Origin: JABMOV01 sp964344305
GTDB lineage: Bacteria > Fidelibacterota > Marinisomatia > Marinisomatales > JABMOV01
Reading direction: 5' to 3'
Length of the DNA: 64,000 nt
NCBI GenBank assembly: GCA_964344305.1
Contig: CAYFMT010000011.1
Span: 16,384 to 80,383 of the forward strand
The stretch's first letter is position 1. Each line of letters starts with the position of its first letter. A program made the position numbers and the translations under genes. The notes under the pieces are model-generated. The model did not search any database. It saw only the letters and a program-made list of their open reading frames with translations, and had not been told where the DNA came from. Positions 9,476-18,512 of the stretch are shown piece by piece.

Positions 9476-10438
9476 CTATATCTCTACCTCAATACCCAAA
9501 TCAGACTTGATACAATTATCGTATATCATCCTGGCCGCAAATAAATCGAAGATGCCCAACCCAACTGTTTTGTAAAGTCGTGTAGATGTGAGATCAGGTT
9601 CTGCAAATCCATTTATTAACCCCGATACGTTTTTGATTTCTGTTTCGTCCACAAGTTTTTCCTTGATAGGATAAATTAAGTCTCCACTTTCCAACCGCCC
9701 ATGCTCCGCGTCTATCCAAATTTCTTTAACCATGGAAAACAGGGAAGAGGGAAATTCTCTCATATCTGGTTTATAGGAACCTATTCCAATAAAGCACTTG
9801 TTTTCCAGTAGAAGTGAATCATCGGGGAGTACCGGCTTCGGTGATGACGTGGCAGTCAATATCAACTCATTGTGGTGAAGCAATTCTTTGACAGTTTTAC
9901 AAACAATTACCTCAATATCGGCTCGCCGTTCAAAAAGAAAATCCTTAAATGAGTTCAGGGTTTTCGGTGACGGGTCATAGACATATATCCGCTGAATATT
10001 ACGCACATCACTTGCACTCCAGGCGAGATGCCGTCCCTGGTAACCCGCTCCAATAATCCCCAATCTATTGATCCCTTGCGACGTCAAGTACCTGACACCC
10101 ACGCAGGCTACAGCAGCTGTCCTTAAAGCAGTAAGCTTTCCTCCATTTAGTAACGCCAGGGGTTTCCCTGTTTCCCCATCATTAAATATCACAAGCCCCT
10201 GGATGATATCCATATTTCTCATTGCATTTTTTGGAAATACCGAGACAAGCTTGGTGGCGTACGAATCGGGTCCAACCGATGGCATAAGCAACAACGTATT
10301 CTCTTGAATATCTACATGGATGCGGTCAGGCGTAAAATAATCTGGGCTATCCACAGTCATAAGTGCTTTTTCCATGGCATTAACCAGTTGGTCTGGTTGG
10401 ACTACATTTTCAATAACATTTTCTGGGATTATCAGCAT
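9476..10438 (-). CDS. Ornithine cyclodeaminase/mu-crystallin family; likely delta1-pyrroline-2-carboxylate reductase
   Basis: A 320-residue protein of the OCD/mu-crystallin family, with the Rossmann motif 'RLGIIGAGYQGRHLAWSAS', 'LTALRTAAVACVGVRYL' and 'TATSSPKPVL'. Family members include ornithine cyclodeaminase, alanine dehydrogenase and NAD(P)H-dependent delta1-pyrroline-2-carboxylate reductase. It is immediately upstream (35 bp) of the trans-3-hydroxyproline dehydratase on the same strand, so reduction of pyrroline-2-carboxylate to L-proline is the best inference. Family is certain; substrate is inferred from context. Confidence 0.85.
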   Translation of the reverse strand: MLIIPENVIENVVQPDQLVNAMEKALMTVDSPDYFTPDRIHVDIQENTLLLMPSVGPDSYATKLVSVFPKNAMRNMDIIQGLVIFNDGETGKPLALLNGGKLTALRTAAVACVGVRYLTSQGINRLGIIGAGYQGRHLAWSASDVRNIQRIYVYDPSPKTLNSFKDFLFERRADIEVIVCKTVKELLHHNELILTATSSPKPVLPDDSLLLENKCFIGIGSYKPDMREFPSSLFSMVKEIWIDAEHGRLESGDLIYPIKEKLVDETEIKNVSGLINGFAEPDLTSTRLYKTVGLGIFDLFAARMIYDNCIKSDLGIEVEI

Positions 10439-10524
10439 AATTCAGGCAGTGGGCGAAATGATATGGTTCGCTGTTTTGGAAAAAGATTTCACGAGATAAC
10501 TCATGCAAGGGTCTATTTTGAAAG

Positions 10525-11304
10525 TCATTCCCTCTTTTTTACTTCCTCCCATATGGCATCCATTTCCTCTAAAGTAGCTTCTTCGATTGGCTTCTTCCTT
10601 CGTTTTAGTTCATCCTCAATATGTTTAAAGCGACGGATGAACTTCCCATTCGTTTTTCTCAGCGCATCTTCCGCAGAGATATTCAGGTTCCGTGATAGAT
10701 TTACGATGGCAAATAGTACATCACCAATTTCTTCTTCCATGTGGTCCCGTACACCCTGGGTTTCTGCTTCCTTTAACTCAATGATCTCCTCATGTACTTT
10801 ATCCCATACCTGTTCAATGCGATCCCAATCGAATCCAACATAACTGGCTTTCTCCTGTAGACGCTGGGCCCGAACCAATCCCGGGAGATTTGGCGGCACA
10901 CCATCCAAACGGGATGAGCGTTTCTTTTCCTTGTGCTTCTGAGCTTCCCAATTCTGCTTTGCATAAAAAGCTGCATCTGCTTTTTTATCACCGAACACAT
11001 GCGGGTGACGTCGGATGAGTTTGTCGTTGATTCCTTTTAATGATTCCGATAAATAAAATAATCCCTGCTCTTCGGCAATTAGGGCTTGAAACACTACATG
11101 CAACAGGATATCTCCCAATTCTTCACGCAATGTATCCCATTCTTCATTATCTACACTTTCAATCACTTCATACGCTTCCTCAAGAAAATAGGGAAGCAGG
11201 GATGAACTGGTTTGTTCACGATCCCAGGGACACCCTTCTGGTGCGCGCAGTTTCCGAACAACATCAATCAATTCTTCAAATAAATTGCCTGTATTATTTT
11301 TCAT
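10525..11304 (-). CDS. mazG: Nucleoside triphosphate pyrophosphohydrolase MazG
   Basis: A 259-residue tandem MazG protein. The N-terminal domain has 'LRAPEGCPWDREQT', 'LEEAYEVIES' and 'LREELGDILLHVVF'; the C-terminal domain has 'VHEEIIELKEAE' and 'MEEEIGDVLFAIVNLSR'. The EExxE/ExxD residues bind Mg2+ for NTP hydrolysis to NMP and pyrophosphate (housecleaning of nucleotides). It starts 2 bp after the ybeY stop and belongs to the same minus-strand operon as ybeY and the PgpH-type gene. Confidence 0.95.
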   Translation of the reverse strand: MKNNTGNLFEELIDVVRKLRAPEGCPWDREQTSSSLLPYFLEEAYEVIESVDNEEWDTLREELGDILLHVVFQALIAEEQGLFYLSESLKGINDKLIRRHPHVFGDKKADAAFYAKQNWEAQKHKEKKRSSRLDGVPPNLPGLVRAQRLQEKASYVGFDWDRIEQVWDKVHEEIIELKEAETQGVRDHMEEEIGDVLFAIVNLSRNLNISAEDALRKTNGKFIRRFKHIEDELKRRKKPIEEATLEEMDAIWEEVKKRE

Positions 11305-11306
11305 GT

Positions 11307-11747
11307 TTAATCCTGAATTAATTGTAGCCAGTCTGTTTTCTTAAGCCATTCATTCTCCAATTCGGTCATGATATCCTTTTCTTCCCTGGTATTATCATCA
11401 TACCCTATCAGGTGCAAACAACCATGAATGATCAGCCTTGCCAATTCTTTCTTAAATGGTTCACCAAATGTTTTCGCATTTTCTTTTGCTCGTGGGACAC
11501 TGATGTAGATTTCCCCTTCCAGATCGTCTGTGTCCCCGTCAAGTCTGAACGCCATGACATCCGTGTATTGGTTTACATGAAAGAATTCCTGCTTTAAGTC
11601 AGAGACATATTCGTCAGTCGTGAAAATCATGGTTACATGAATAGACTTTAAGGAACTTTCGCTAAAAAAGGTTTTGGCGATATGCTTGGCATCTGAGGGT
11701 GAAACAGGATCTATTTGGGGATCCAATTCAACCCGGATTTCAATCAC
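11307..11747 (-). CDS. ybeY: Endoribonuclease YbeY (rRNA maturation factor)
   Basis: A 146-residue UPF0054/YbeY protein with 'NQYTDVMAFRLD' and the metal-binding block 'HGCLHLIGYDDNTREE' at 108-123. The consensus is HGxLHLxGYDH; here His108 and His112 are present but the third His ligand position is Asp118. I recall the same substitution in Bacteroidetes YbeY, so it is a lineage marker rather than a defect. It overlaps the end of the PgpH-type gene by 4 bp, the classic order pgpH-ybeY, and is followed by mazG. Confidence 0.93.
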   Translation of the reverse strand: MIEIRVELDPQIDPVSPSDAKHIAKTFFSESSLKSIHVTMIFTTDEYVSDLKQEFFHVNQYTDVMAFRLDGDTDDLEGEIYISVPRAKENAKTFGEPFKKELARLIIHGCLHLIGYDDNTREEKDIMTELENEWLKKTDWLQLIQD

Positions 11748-14071
11748 GCAGATGCTCCATCTTTCTCTGATTTCTTTTCATCCGGATATTCGATGCGTAT
11801 ATGGTATATGCCTCTTAAAACAGGTAACATGCCAGTCTGCCCATCCACTTTTCCCTTAATTCTTTGTAATTCATCCAGGGTAAGCGGGCATTCATCCAAC
11901 TGTGTATCTTTTATACGCTGTTGAATAATCTTATCGATCATTTCATTGATCTGAAGGATATCAGGCTCTTTGAGCGAACGAACAGCTGCCTCCACGGCCT
12001 CACAGATCATCAGAATTCCCGTTTCCTTTGTATTGGGTTTTGGTCCGGGATAACGGAATAACTGGTCATTGATTTTTTCGCCTTCTTCCAACTGGTTTAC
12101 GGCCATGCGGTAAAAGTATTCTGTGCGTGTCGTGCCATGGTGCATTGGGATAAAATCACTCACTTCCCTGGGGAGTCCATATTCGCTGGCCAATGCAAGA
12201 CCTTCTTTCACGTGATTCGTGATAATTTTTGCACTCATGACCGGTGTAAGTGAGTCATGACGGTTTTTACCTGTAAACTGGTTTTCAATAAAATACTCTG
12301 GTCTCGCCATTTTACCAATATCGTGGTAATAGGCTCCTACTCGACAGAGCAAAGACCTCGCTCCAATGGCATTGGCGCAGGCTTCCGCAAGGTTACCCAC
12401 TACTATGCTATGGTTGAATGTTCCATTGGCTTCCTGTTGCAATCGCTTCAGGAGAGGGTGGTTGAAATCCAGTAATTCCAGCAGAGTGAGATCTGTGGTG
12501 ATGCCGAATGCGATTTCCAGCAGTCCAACCAGACCATAGGTAACAATGGGCGCCAGAACGCTCATGGCAATAAGATAAATCAGGTCATACTGCATGGATT
12601 CCCATGAGGAGACCTTAAATAATCCCATACCAAGCACAACAAAAATACTGGCCCCTATTAGGGAAAAGATGGTAATGAATAGCTGGCTTCGAGTCCTCAA
12701 TTCACGCACATTGTACATGGCAACGGATGAGGTAAAGAGAGCCACAACAGCAAAATCCATGTTATTCCCAATCATAATGGCCGTCAGGATGGTAATACTA
12801 ACCGTGGCCATGAAACCAATACGGGCGTCAAACAAAATGGTTAAAACCATACCCCCCACAGTAATGGGAATGAGGTATTCAGGGAAATTAAATCGCAAAA
12901 CTATCAAATAGGCGAAGATGACCTCCATCAGCATGATGAGAGATATAAGCAGCACCAGTTTTGGATCATTGTAAATGTAGGTTCGATGTACTATGAGGAA
13001 GGTAAAAAAGAATGATATGACAATGGCAATAATGATAATTCGCCCACCATATGCCATCACTTTTTCCCATCCTGATTCCATTCTCTGGCGGTCCCTCTCA
13101 GCCAGTGTCAGCGATTCCAGTTTCAGAAGAACATCTTCCGTCACTCGCATGTTCGCATCGATAATTCTTTCGTTTTTCAACACGGTTGCCTGGAAACGTG
13201 GCACCATATCCATTCGATCCTTTTGACGTCGTTCTGTCGTCTCTGCATCATAGATGAGGTTGGGTGCCATAAGTCCAATGAAAAGTCCATCCCACATAAT
13301 TCGTCGGATATCCATTTCATCATGGTACATACCTGCAATTTCCTCGGTGGCTTTTATCCGCGCGGCCTGAAGTCCCTGAAATTCCTCAGGATTTGTGGTG
13401 ATGGGAATATCCCCCTGATGGATGGCCACCTCATAACTGGTAATGCTTTCTTCCGGGATATTGTAAATTCCTTCTGCCCATCTGTTACGGGACACCTGGA
13501 TAATTTCATTTTTGAAATCTTCCAGGTCGATGTCTATTTGACCCCCTTCGGTAAGAAACAGGTCAAGCTGCTCACCATCACCTTCAAAAGTGAACGTCTC
13601 ATTGAACTCAAACAGTAGATTTGCAAGGACCGTACTGTCTGCTGTGAAGTCAGCCTTTGCCACCGGGTATTCTGGCTCATACCTGTATCTGTACACCAGA
13701 TCACGTGAGGACTCCAGTTGTTCTTTTGCTCGTCGGATATCTTTGGTGAGAGTAAAGAAGGATTCAATTTTGGATATTTGCTCATCTATGATGTGCTGGG
13801 CTCGAATGAATTCAAATGGAACATTTCGTTTTGATTCTTCCACATCGGCATCGTATTTCTCATCTGTTTTCAAGATGGGGAATGTATAAGGTGCAATGAT
13901 GGGATCACGCACAATATCATCAAGCTTATAGGTATATTGCAGTGAAGATCCCCAGGGAAAGAACAGGGAAATAATGATGGTAAGAAGGCCAAGGATTGCA
14001 GTCTGTTTTCCAAAGGTTATAAACAGGGTAGACAACAGGTTCTTAAACGTTTTAATGGGATATCGCTTCAT
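11744..14071 (-). CDS. 7TM receptor with intracellular HD domain (PgpH-type c-di-AMP phosphodiesterase)
   Basis: A 775-residue protein: one N-terminal helix (~25-45), a large extracytoplasmic 7TMR-HDED domain (~50-325), a bundle of membrane helices (~330-520), then a cytoplasmic HD domain with 'FNHSIVVGNLAEAC', 'VGAYYHDIGKMARPEYF' (HD near residue 582), 'HHGTTRTEYFY' and a late 'DECPLTLDELQRIK'. In Firmicutes PgpH hydrolyses c-di-AMP; whether this lineage makes c-di-AMP cannot be told from the window. Operon with ybeY and mazG downstream; 4-bp overlap with the acyl-CoA dehydrogenase upstream. Confidence 0.9.
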   Translation of the reverse strand: MKRYPIKTFKNLLSTLFITFGKQTAILGLLTIIISLFFPWGSSLQYTYKLDDIVRDPIIAPYTFPILKTDEKYDADVEESKRNVPFEFIRAQHIIDEQISKIESFFTLTKDIRRAKEQLESSRDLVYRYRYEPEYPVAKADFTADSTVLANLLFEFNETFTFEGDGEQLDLFLTEGGQIDIDLEDFKNEIIQVSRNRWAEGIYNIPEESITSYEVAIHQGDIPITTNPEEFQGLQAARIKATEEIAGMYHDEMDIRRIMWDGLFIGLMAPNLIYDAETTERRQKDRMDMVPRFQATVLKNERIIDANMRVTEDVLLKLESLTLAERDRQRMESGWEKVMAYGGRIIIIAIVISFFFTFLIVHRTYIYNDPKLVLLISLIMLMEVIFAYLIVLRFNFPEYLIPITVGGMVLTILFDARIGFMATVSITILTAIMIGNNMDFAVVALFTSSVAMYNVRELRTRSQLFITIFSLIGASIFVVLGMGLFKVSSWESMQYDLIYLIAMSVLAPIVTYGLVGLLEIAFGITTDLTLLELLDFNHPLLKRLQQEANGTFNHSIVVGNLAEACANAIGARSLLCRVGAYYHDIGKMARPEYFIENQFTGKNRHDSLTPVMSAKIITNHVKEGLALASEYGLPREVSDFIPMHHGTTRTEYFYRMAVNQLEEGEKINDQLFRYPGPKPNTKETGILMICEAVEAAVRSLKEPDILQINEMIDKIIQQRIKDTQLDECPLTLDELQRIKGKVDGQTGMLPVLRGIYHIRIEYPDEKKSEKDGASA

Positions 14072-15228
14072 GCTGTTGTTGAGATGCCTTTCAGTAATTC
14101 CCTTTTTATAACCAATCGCTGGATTTCACTGGTTCCCTCACCAATTTCGAGAACTTTTGCATCACGGAAGTATCGTTCCACATCATATTCCTTAACATAA
14201 CCATATCCGCCGTGAACCTGAATAGCATCCGTAGTGACATCCATAGCCACTTCGCTGGCATAGAGTTTTGCCATGGCTGCTTCCTTGATCACGGATTTAC
14301 CCTGATCCTTTAACCAGGCCGCACGGTAGGTTAATAGTTTGGCCGCTTCAATCCTTGTTGCCATATCCGATAATTTAAACCCTACGGATTGTATGCGATG
14401 AATTTTCTTTCCAAATGCTTCACGTTCATCGGCATACTGCAGGGCTTTTTCAAATGCGCCCATGGCAGTCCCTACACCAATGGCTGCAACAGAAATGCGG
14501 CCACCTGTAAGCGTTTTTAGAAATGTTTTAAATCCACCGGATGTGGTGCCTAACTGGCAAGATGCTGGAACGATCATATCTTCAAAAAACAGTTCTCTCG
14601 TATCACTGGCCCGCCATCCCATTTTCTTCTCTTTAGGCATGATACGCAGGCCATCTGTGTCCGTTGGGATAACAAATGCACCAATCCCCTTTTCCTCGCC
14701 ATCTTCCATTATCTTCGCTGTGAGACTAAGGATGCTGGCCACACCTGCATTGGTAATAAAGATCTTTGAACCATTTATCCGGTAATGGTCTCCTTCTTTT
14801 ACAGCCGTTGTCTGTGTGTTTCCTGCATCGCTGCCGGCTCCCGGTTCAGTGAGGCCAAACGCTCCGATTTTTTCACCGGATGCCAGGGACGGGACAAGTG
14901 TTTGTTTTTGTTCTTCATTTCCAGCCAGGACGATGGGCATGGTTCCCAGGGATGTATGTGCTGCCATGGTGATGGCGATGGATGCATCCGCTTTGGCCAG
15001 TTCCATAACTGCTGCAACGTATGCAACGGTATCCATTCCCACCCCGCCATATTCTTCGGGTACGGGAATACCCATAAGTCCCAATTCCCCCATTTGCTGG
15101 ACCAGGTCAAGAGGAAATTCGCCAGTTTCATCCAATTCTTGAGCTCTGGGTTGAACTTCATTTTTGGCGAAATCTTTCACCATATCCACCAGCATGTCAT
15201 GCTCTTCGGTGAAAAACAGTTTGTCCAT
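14068..15228 (-). CDS. Acyl-CoA dehydrogenase, short-chain type
   Basis: A 386-residue FAD-dependent acyl-CoA dehydrogenase. Visible: 'EYGGVGMDTVAYVAAVMELAKADASIAI', FAD/substrate loop 'GAFGLTEPGAGSDAGNTQTTA', 'QVHGGYGYVKEYDVERYFRDAKVLEIGEGTSEIQ' where Glu364 is the catalytic base as in SCAD/butyryl-CoA dehydrogenases. Oxidises short-chain acyl-CoA to enoyl-CoA, passing electrons to ETF. First gene of the run into the PgpH-type, ybeY and mazG genes, with a 4-bp overlap to the next; no other beta-oxidation gene is adjacent. Confidence 0.93.
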   Translation of the reverse strand: MDKLFFTEEHDMLVDMVKDFAKNEVQPRAQELDETGEFPLDLVQQMGELGLMGIPVPEEYGGVGMDTVAYVAAVMELAKADASIAITMAAHTSLGTMPIVLAGNEEQKQTLVPSLASGEKIGAFGLTEPGAGSDAGNTQTTAVKEGDHYRINGSKIFITNAGVASILSLTAKIMEDGEEKGIGAFVIPTDTDGLRIMPKEKKMGWRASDTRELFFEDMIVPASCQLGTTSGGFKTFLKTLTGGRISVAAIGVGTAMGAFEKALQYADEREAFGKKIHRIQSVGFKLSDMATRIEAAKLLTYRAAWLKDQGKSVIKEAAMAKLYASEVAMDVTTDAIQVHGGYGYVKEYDVERYFRDAKVLEIGEGTSEIQRLVIKRELLKGISTTA

Positions 15229-15334
15229 AATAATTCTCGAATCTTTCGGTGATAATCGAAAGTTTACACATAAGTGGGATGAGTTAGAAGTCGAGTTTAT
15301 GGAATCGCGTCTATAAGAACCCGTGTGGATTACT

Positions 15335-15625
15335 TTATCTCATCAGTTTATACGACAGATCTTTCCATTTAGGATTGACTTTGTTTACAATGGCTTTTTT
15401 CTTGTTCGGTGACCACTGCTTAATGATCCGTTCTTCCTCAGTTAAACGAGAAAACAGATTGGCTTTCTTGAAGTAAACAAGTTTCCGACATTGATGACGA
15501 CTCGTAAAATCACAGCCTACACCATTCTGATGCTCCACAACCGTTCGATACAGGTTACTGGTAATATTTGCATACAAAACCGAGTGGGTCTGGTTGGTCA
15601 TAATATAGATATACATTGTGTTCAT
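15335..15625 (-). CDS. Degenerate GIY-YIG domain protein
   Basis: A 96-residue protein with the layout of the small single-domain GIY-YIG family: 'MYIYIMTNQTHSVLYANITSNLYRTVVEHQNG' then 'HQCRKLVYFKKANLFSRLTEEERIIKQWSPNKKKAIVNKVNPKWKDL'. The second motif, normally LYIG, reads LYAN; the position of the catalytic Arg (LxxRxxEH) is Thr (LYRTVVEH), with an Arg one residue early. Nuclease activity is therefore doubtful. The frame is intact, so it may have been repurposed or recently lost activity. Stand-alone gene, not in an evident operon. Confidence 0.75.
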   Translation of the reverse strand: MNTMYIYIMTNQTHSVLYANITSNLYRTVVEHQNGVGCDFTSRHQCRKLVYFKKANLFSRLTEEERIIKQWSPNKKKAIVNKVNPKWKDLSYKLMR

Positions 15626-15718
15626 ATTTCATTATCCATTTTTAAAGATTACAGTATTGTTCTATTTAGAAAATAAGGAAAAAGATGAGCGATTTATATC
15701 AGAAATCTATTAAACCTT

Positions 15719-16711
15719 TTACCACTGGATGGCTGCTGAAGCCCATGTAAATCCTGCACCAAATGCAGCAAGTATTATCACATCTCCTTTTTCAATGCGT
15801 CCTTCTCTATATGCTTCTGTGAGTGCAATTGGGATAGAGGCACCGGTTGTGTTACCATACTTGTGAATATTGCTGTATACTCTGTCCATAGTTATCCTCA
15901 GGCGTTTAGCAACTGCCTGACTAATGCGAAGGTTCGCCTGATGAGGTATGATGAGTTTTACATCCTCAAGTGAAAGATTATTGAATTCCAAAGCCTCCAT
16001 TATTACTTCAGGAAACCGTGTGGTTGCATGGCGAAATACTTCCCGTCCATTCATGCTTGGAAGGTGCAGGCCTTCATCCAGCATTTCATGCGATACCCTT
16101 GGATGGTAAAGTGATGCAGGTCCTTCAACCCATAATTCTTTGAGGTATTTCCCTTCTGAATGAAGGTGAGTTGATAATATCCTGCTGTCATCCTGCGCCA
16201 CAGTCAATATTGCCGCCCCGGCACCATCGCCAAACAGGACTGCCGTATCCCTGCCAGAATCTGAAATATCCAGAGCTGTTGACTGAACTTCTGCACCTAC
16301 CACCAGTACGGTGTCATGCTGACCGGATTTAATGTATTGATCGGCAATGCTCATAGCATACACAAATGCAGAACAAGCGGCTTTAATATCGAACGAACCG
16401 ATGGTCCTTAAGCCAAGTTTATCCTGTAATTGTGGTCCGATTCCGGGAAAAAAATAGTCAGATGTTATGGAACCTGCTACCACGAGATCAATATCCTCCG
16501 GTTCCACTCCAGCCATTTCCATGGCCTGTCGGCTGGCTGTTTCGGCGAGATCAGATGCCCCGATACCCTCATCCACCCAGTGTCGCTCCTTTATGCCACT
16601 TCGGGTCGTGATCCATTCATCACTGGTATTCATCCAACCTGCCAGATCTTCGTTTGTAATTGTTTTAGGTGGCACATGAAACCCAAGTCCTGTGATTGTC
16701 GAATTCCTCAT
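15719..16711 (-). CDS. fabH: 3-oxoacyl-ACP synthase III (KAS III)
   Basis: A 330-residue FabH. Catalytic triad: Cys113 in 'IKAACSAFVYAM', His in 'LIIPHQANLRI' (~256), Asn in 'YGNTTGASIPIAL' (~286). Begins fatty-acid elongation by condensing acetyl-CoA (or other primers) with malonyl-ACP. It overlaps the end of recJ by 4 bp, so both are co-transcribed, which is an unusual pairing. N-terminal 'ITGLGFHVPPKTITNEDL' is standard. Confidence 0.95.
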   Translation of the reverse strand: MRNSTITGLGFHVPPKTITNEDLAGWMNTSDEWITTRSGIKERHWVDEGIGASDLAETASRQAMEMAGVEPEDIDLVVAGSITSDYFFPGIGPQLQDKLGLRTIGSFDIKAACSAFVYAMSIADQYIKSGQHDTVLVVGAEVQSTALDISDSGRDTAVLFGDGAGAAILTVAQDDSRILSTHLHSEGKYLKELWVEGPASLYHPRVSHEMLDEGLHLPSMNGREVFRHATTRFPEVIMEALEFNNLSLEDVKLIIPHQANLRISQAVAKRLRITMDRVYSNIHKYGNTTGASIPIALTEAYREGRIEKGDVIILAAFGAGFTWASAAIQW

Positions 16712-18432
16712 GATTTTCTCCTGATATCGCGATCACTACTGGGAACAATATCGCGAATGTTGAGCTGCACACGGCTGTATCCCTGCCATTCATTGATTTC
16801 TACGACATACGCAATATCCACCGGTTCACCGCTTATGAGCGTCTCATAGTGATGGGATTGATTGAACCCTATAGCCGTAAATGATGTTCTGTCCTGTTTT
16901 ACCTTGAACCTTATATGATCTCCATTACCAATAATACGCGGGTTTCCAACAATATTGACATTTGTTGAAGCGAATTTTGGGCGCATATTCCCCGGACCAT
17001 ACGGTCCCAGCTTATCCATAAATGTCAGAAACCTTGTATCAATATCCTTTAATTTGAGTTCGGTGTCAAGGTAGAGGGTTGGAAGAATATCCTCATCTGA
17101 TAATGTTGTATTTGCCACATCCAGGAACGCCTGTCGGAATGATCCATAGTTTTTTCTCGTCACCGTTAATCCTGCAGCCATAGGATGGCCACCATAACCG
17201 TCAAGCCACTGTTTCACACTGGTCAACGCTTCATACAGATCCAGACCACGTACACTCCGGGCACTACCTTTTCCAACGCCATCCTCATCCATGGATATCA
17301 CAATGGCCGGCCGATTGTATTCTTCCTTAATTCTCGATGCCACAATTCCCACAACACCGGCATGCCAGCCTTCACCAGCCAACACAATGGCCTTGTCATT
17401 AACAAGGTCTACCTGGGCATTCACCATGCGCATTGCCTGGTCAACTACCGTGTGCTGAATATCCTGTCTTTTCTTGTTTTCCACATCCAGCTCATTGGCC
17501 AGTTCACGACCACGTCTGGCATCCATGGTGGTGAGCAATTCCACACTTCTATTCGCATCCCCCAGGCGACCTGCCGCATTGATCCTTGGAGCAATACTGA
17601 ATACAAGTTGACCAACGGATGGCTGCTTGTTCTCAAGACCTGCAATTCGAATAAGAGATTGGAGCCCATATTTATCTGTAGAAGGTATCAGGCTTAACCC
17701 ATGGTGAACCATCACACGATTTTCATCCGTAATTGGCACCATATCCGCCGCTGTACCCAGTGTTACAAGATCAAGCAAATCCCACACAAGATTCATATCC
17801 TGACCTGTCTTCATTGCCAGAGCTTGAATGAGTTTATAAGCCACACCTCCTCCACAAAGGCCTTTAAAGGGATAGTCACATCCCTCTCGCTTTGGATTGA
17901 GAATGGCAAATGCCTCGGGCAATCTCTCATCCGGTGTGTGATGGTCGGTTATGATAATATCTATCCCCTGGGAGTTGGCATAAAAAACCACATCAAAAGC
18001 ATTGATGCCGCAATCGCAGGTGATAATTAGATCCATCCCACGACTCTTCGCATAATCAACACCCTGGGTTGAGAGTCCGTACCCTTCCAGTTCTCTATCC
18101 GGGATATACGTTTCAGCCTCTGCACCAAAGCTCGTTAAACCAAGGTAGAGCAGGGAGGCACCGGTGGTACCATCCACATCATAGTCGCCAAAAACGAGGA
18201 CAGGTTTTTGATCCATGAAACTGTTGATAACCCTTTCCACAGCCCTGTCCATATCTTTCATTAGAAAGGGATCATGCAGTTGCTCAATATCAGGATTAAA
18301 AAAGGGTTTTGATTCCTCCAGGGAGCGAATACCCCTCGATGCCAGGACACTGGCAATTGGCTCCGCGCAACGAAATTCATCCTGAAGGCGTTTTACGTCG
18401 GAAGGTTCAGGGGTGTGTATATACCAGATCAT
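16708..18432 (-). CDS. recJ: Single-stranded-DNA-specific exonuclease RecJ
   Basis: A 574-residue DHH/DHHA1 protein: 'VFGDYDVDGTTGASLLYLGL' (motif I, Asp ligands), 'ITCDCGINA', 'IIITDHHTPDERLPEA' (DHH motif), 'GLCGGGVAYKLIQAL', and C-terminal 'LDGYGGHPMAAGLTV' (DHHA1 GGGHxxAAG). A C-terminal OB-fold (~460-560) completes the RecJ architecture. Degrades ssDNA 5'-3' in recombination and mismatch repair. Its end overlaps fabH by 4 bp. Confidence 0.95.
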   Translation of the reverse strand: MIWYIHTPEPSDVKRLQDEFRCAEPIASVLASRGIRSLEESKPFFNPDIEQLHDPFLMKDMDRAVERVINSFMDQKPVLVFGDYDVDGTTGASLLYLGLTSFGAEAETYIPDRELEGYGLSTQGVDYAKSRGMDLIITCDCGINAFDVVFYANSQGIDIIITDHHTPDERLPEAFAILNPKREGCDYPFKGLCGGGVAYKLIQALAMKTGQDMNLVWDLLDLVTLGTAADMVPITDENRVMVHHGLSLIPSTDKYGLQSLIRIAGLENKQPSVGQLVFSIAPRINAAGRLGDANRSVELLTTMDARRGRELANELDVENKKRQDIQHTVVDQAMRMVNAQVDLVNDKAIVLAGEGWHAGVVGIVASRIKEEYNRPAIVISMDEDGVGKGSARSVRGLDLYEALTSVKQWLDGYGGHPMAAGLTVTRKNYGSFRQAFLDVANTTLSDEDILPTLYLDTELKLKDIDTRFLTFMDKLGPYGPGNMRPKFASTNVNIVGNPRIIGNGDHIRFKVKQDRTSFTAIGFNQSHHYETLISGEPVDIAYVVEINEWQGYSRVQLNIRDIVPSSDRDIRRKS

Positions 18433-18512
18433 AGTGTGAGACTAAAATAGTGAAAAAAATCATGGGTTAAATTACAAAGATGATTGATCAATTCGGGACT
18501 GGAATCACCAAT

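Noticed and set aside
14785..15252. Long plus-strand ORFs opposite the acyl-CoA dehydrogenase
   Set aside because: Antisense shadows of a clear enzyme gene; the translations are Cys/His/Ser-rich nonsense without any motif.
17185..17697. 170-codon plus-strand ORF inside recJ
   Set aside because: Overlaps the conserved RecJ core on the other strand; no SD or protein-like composition.
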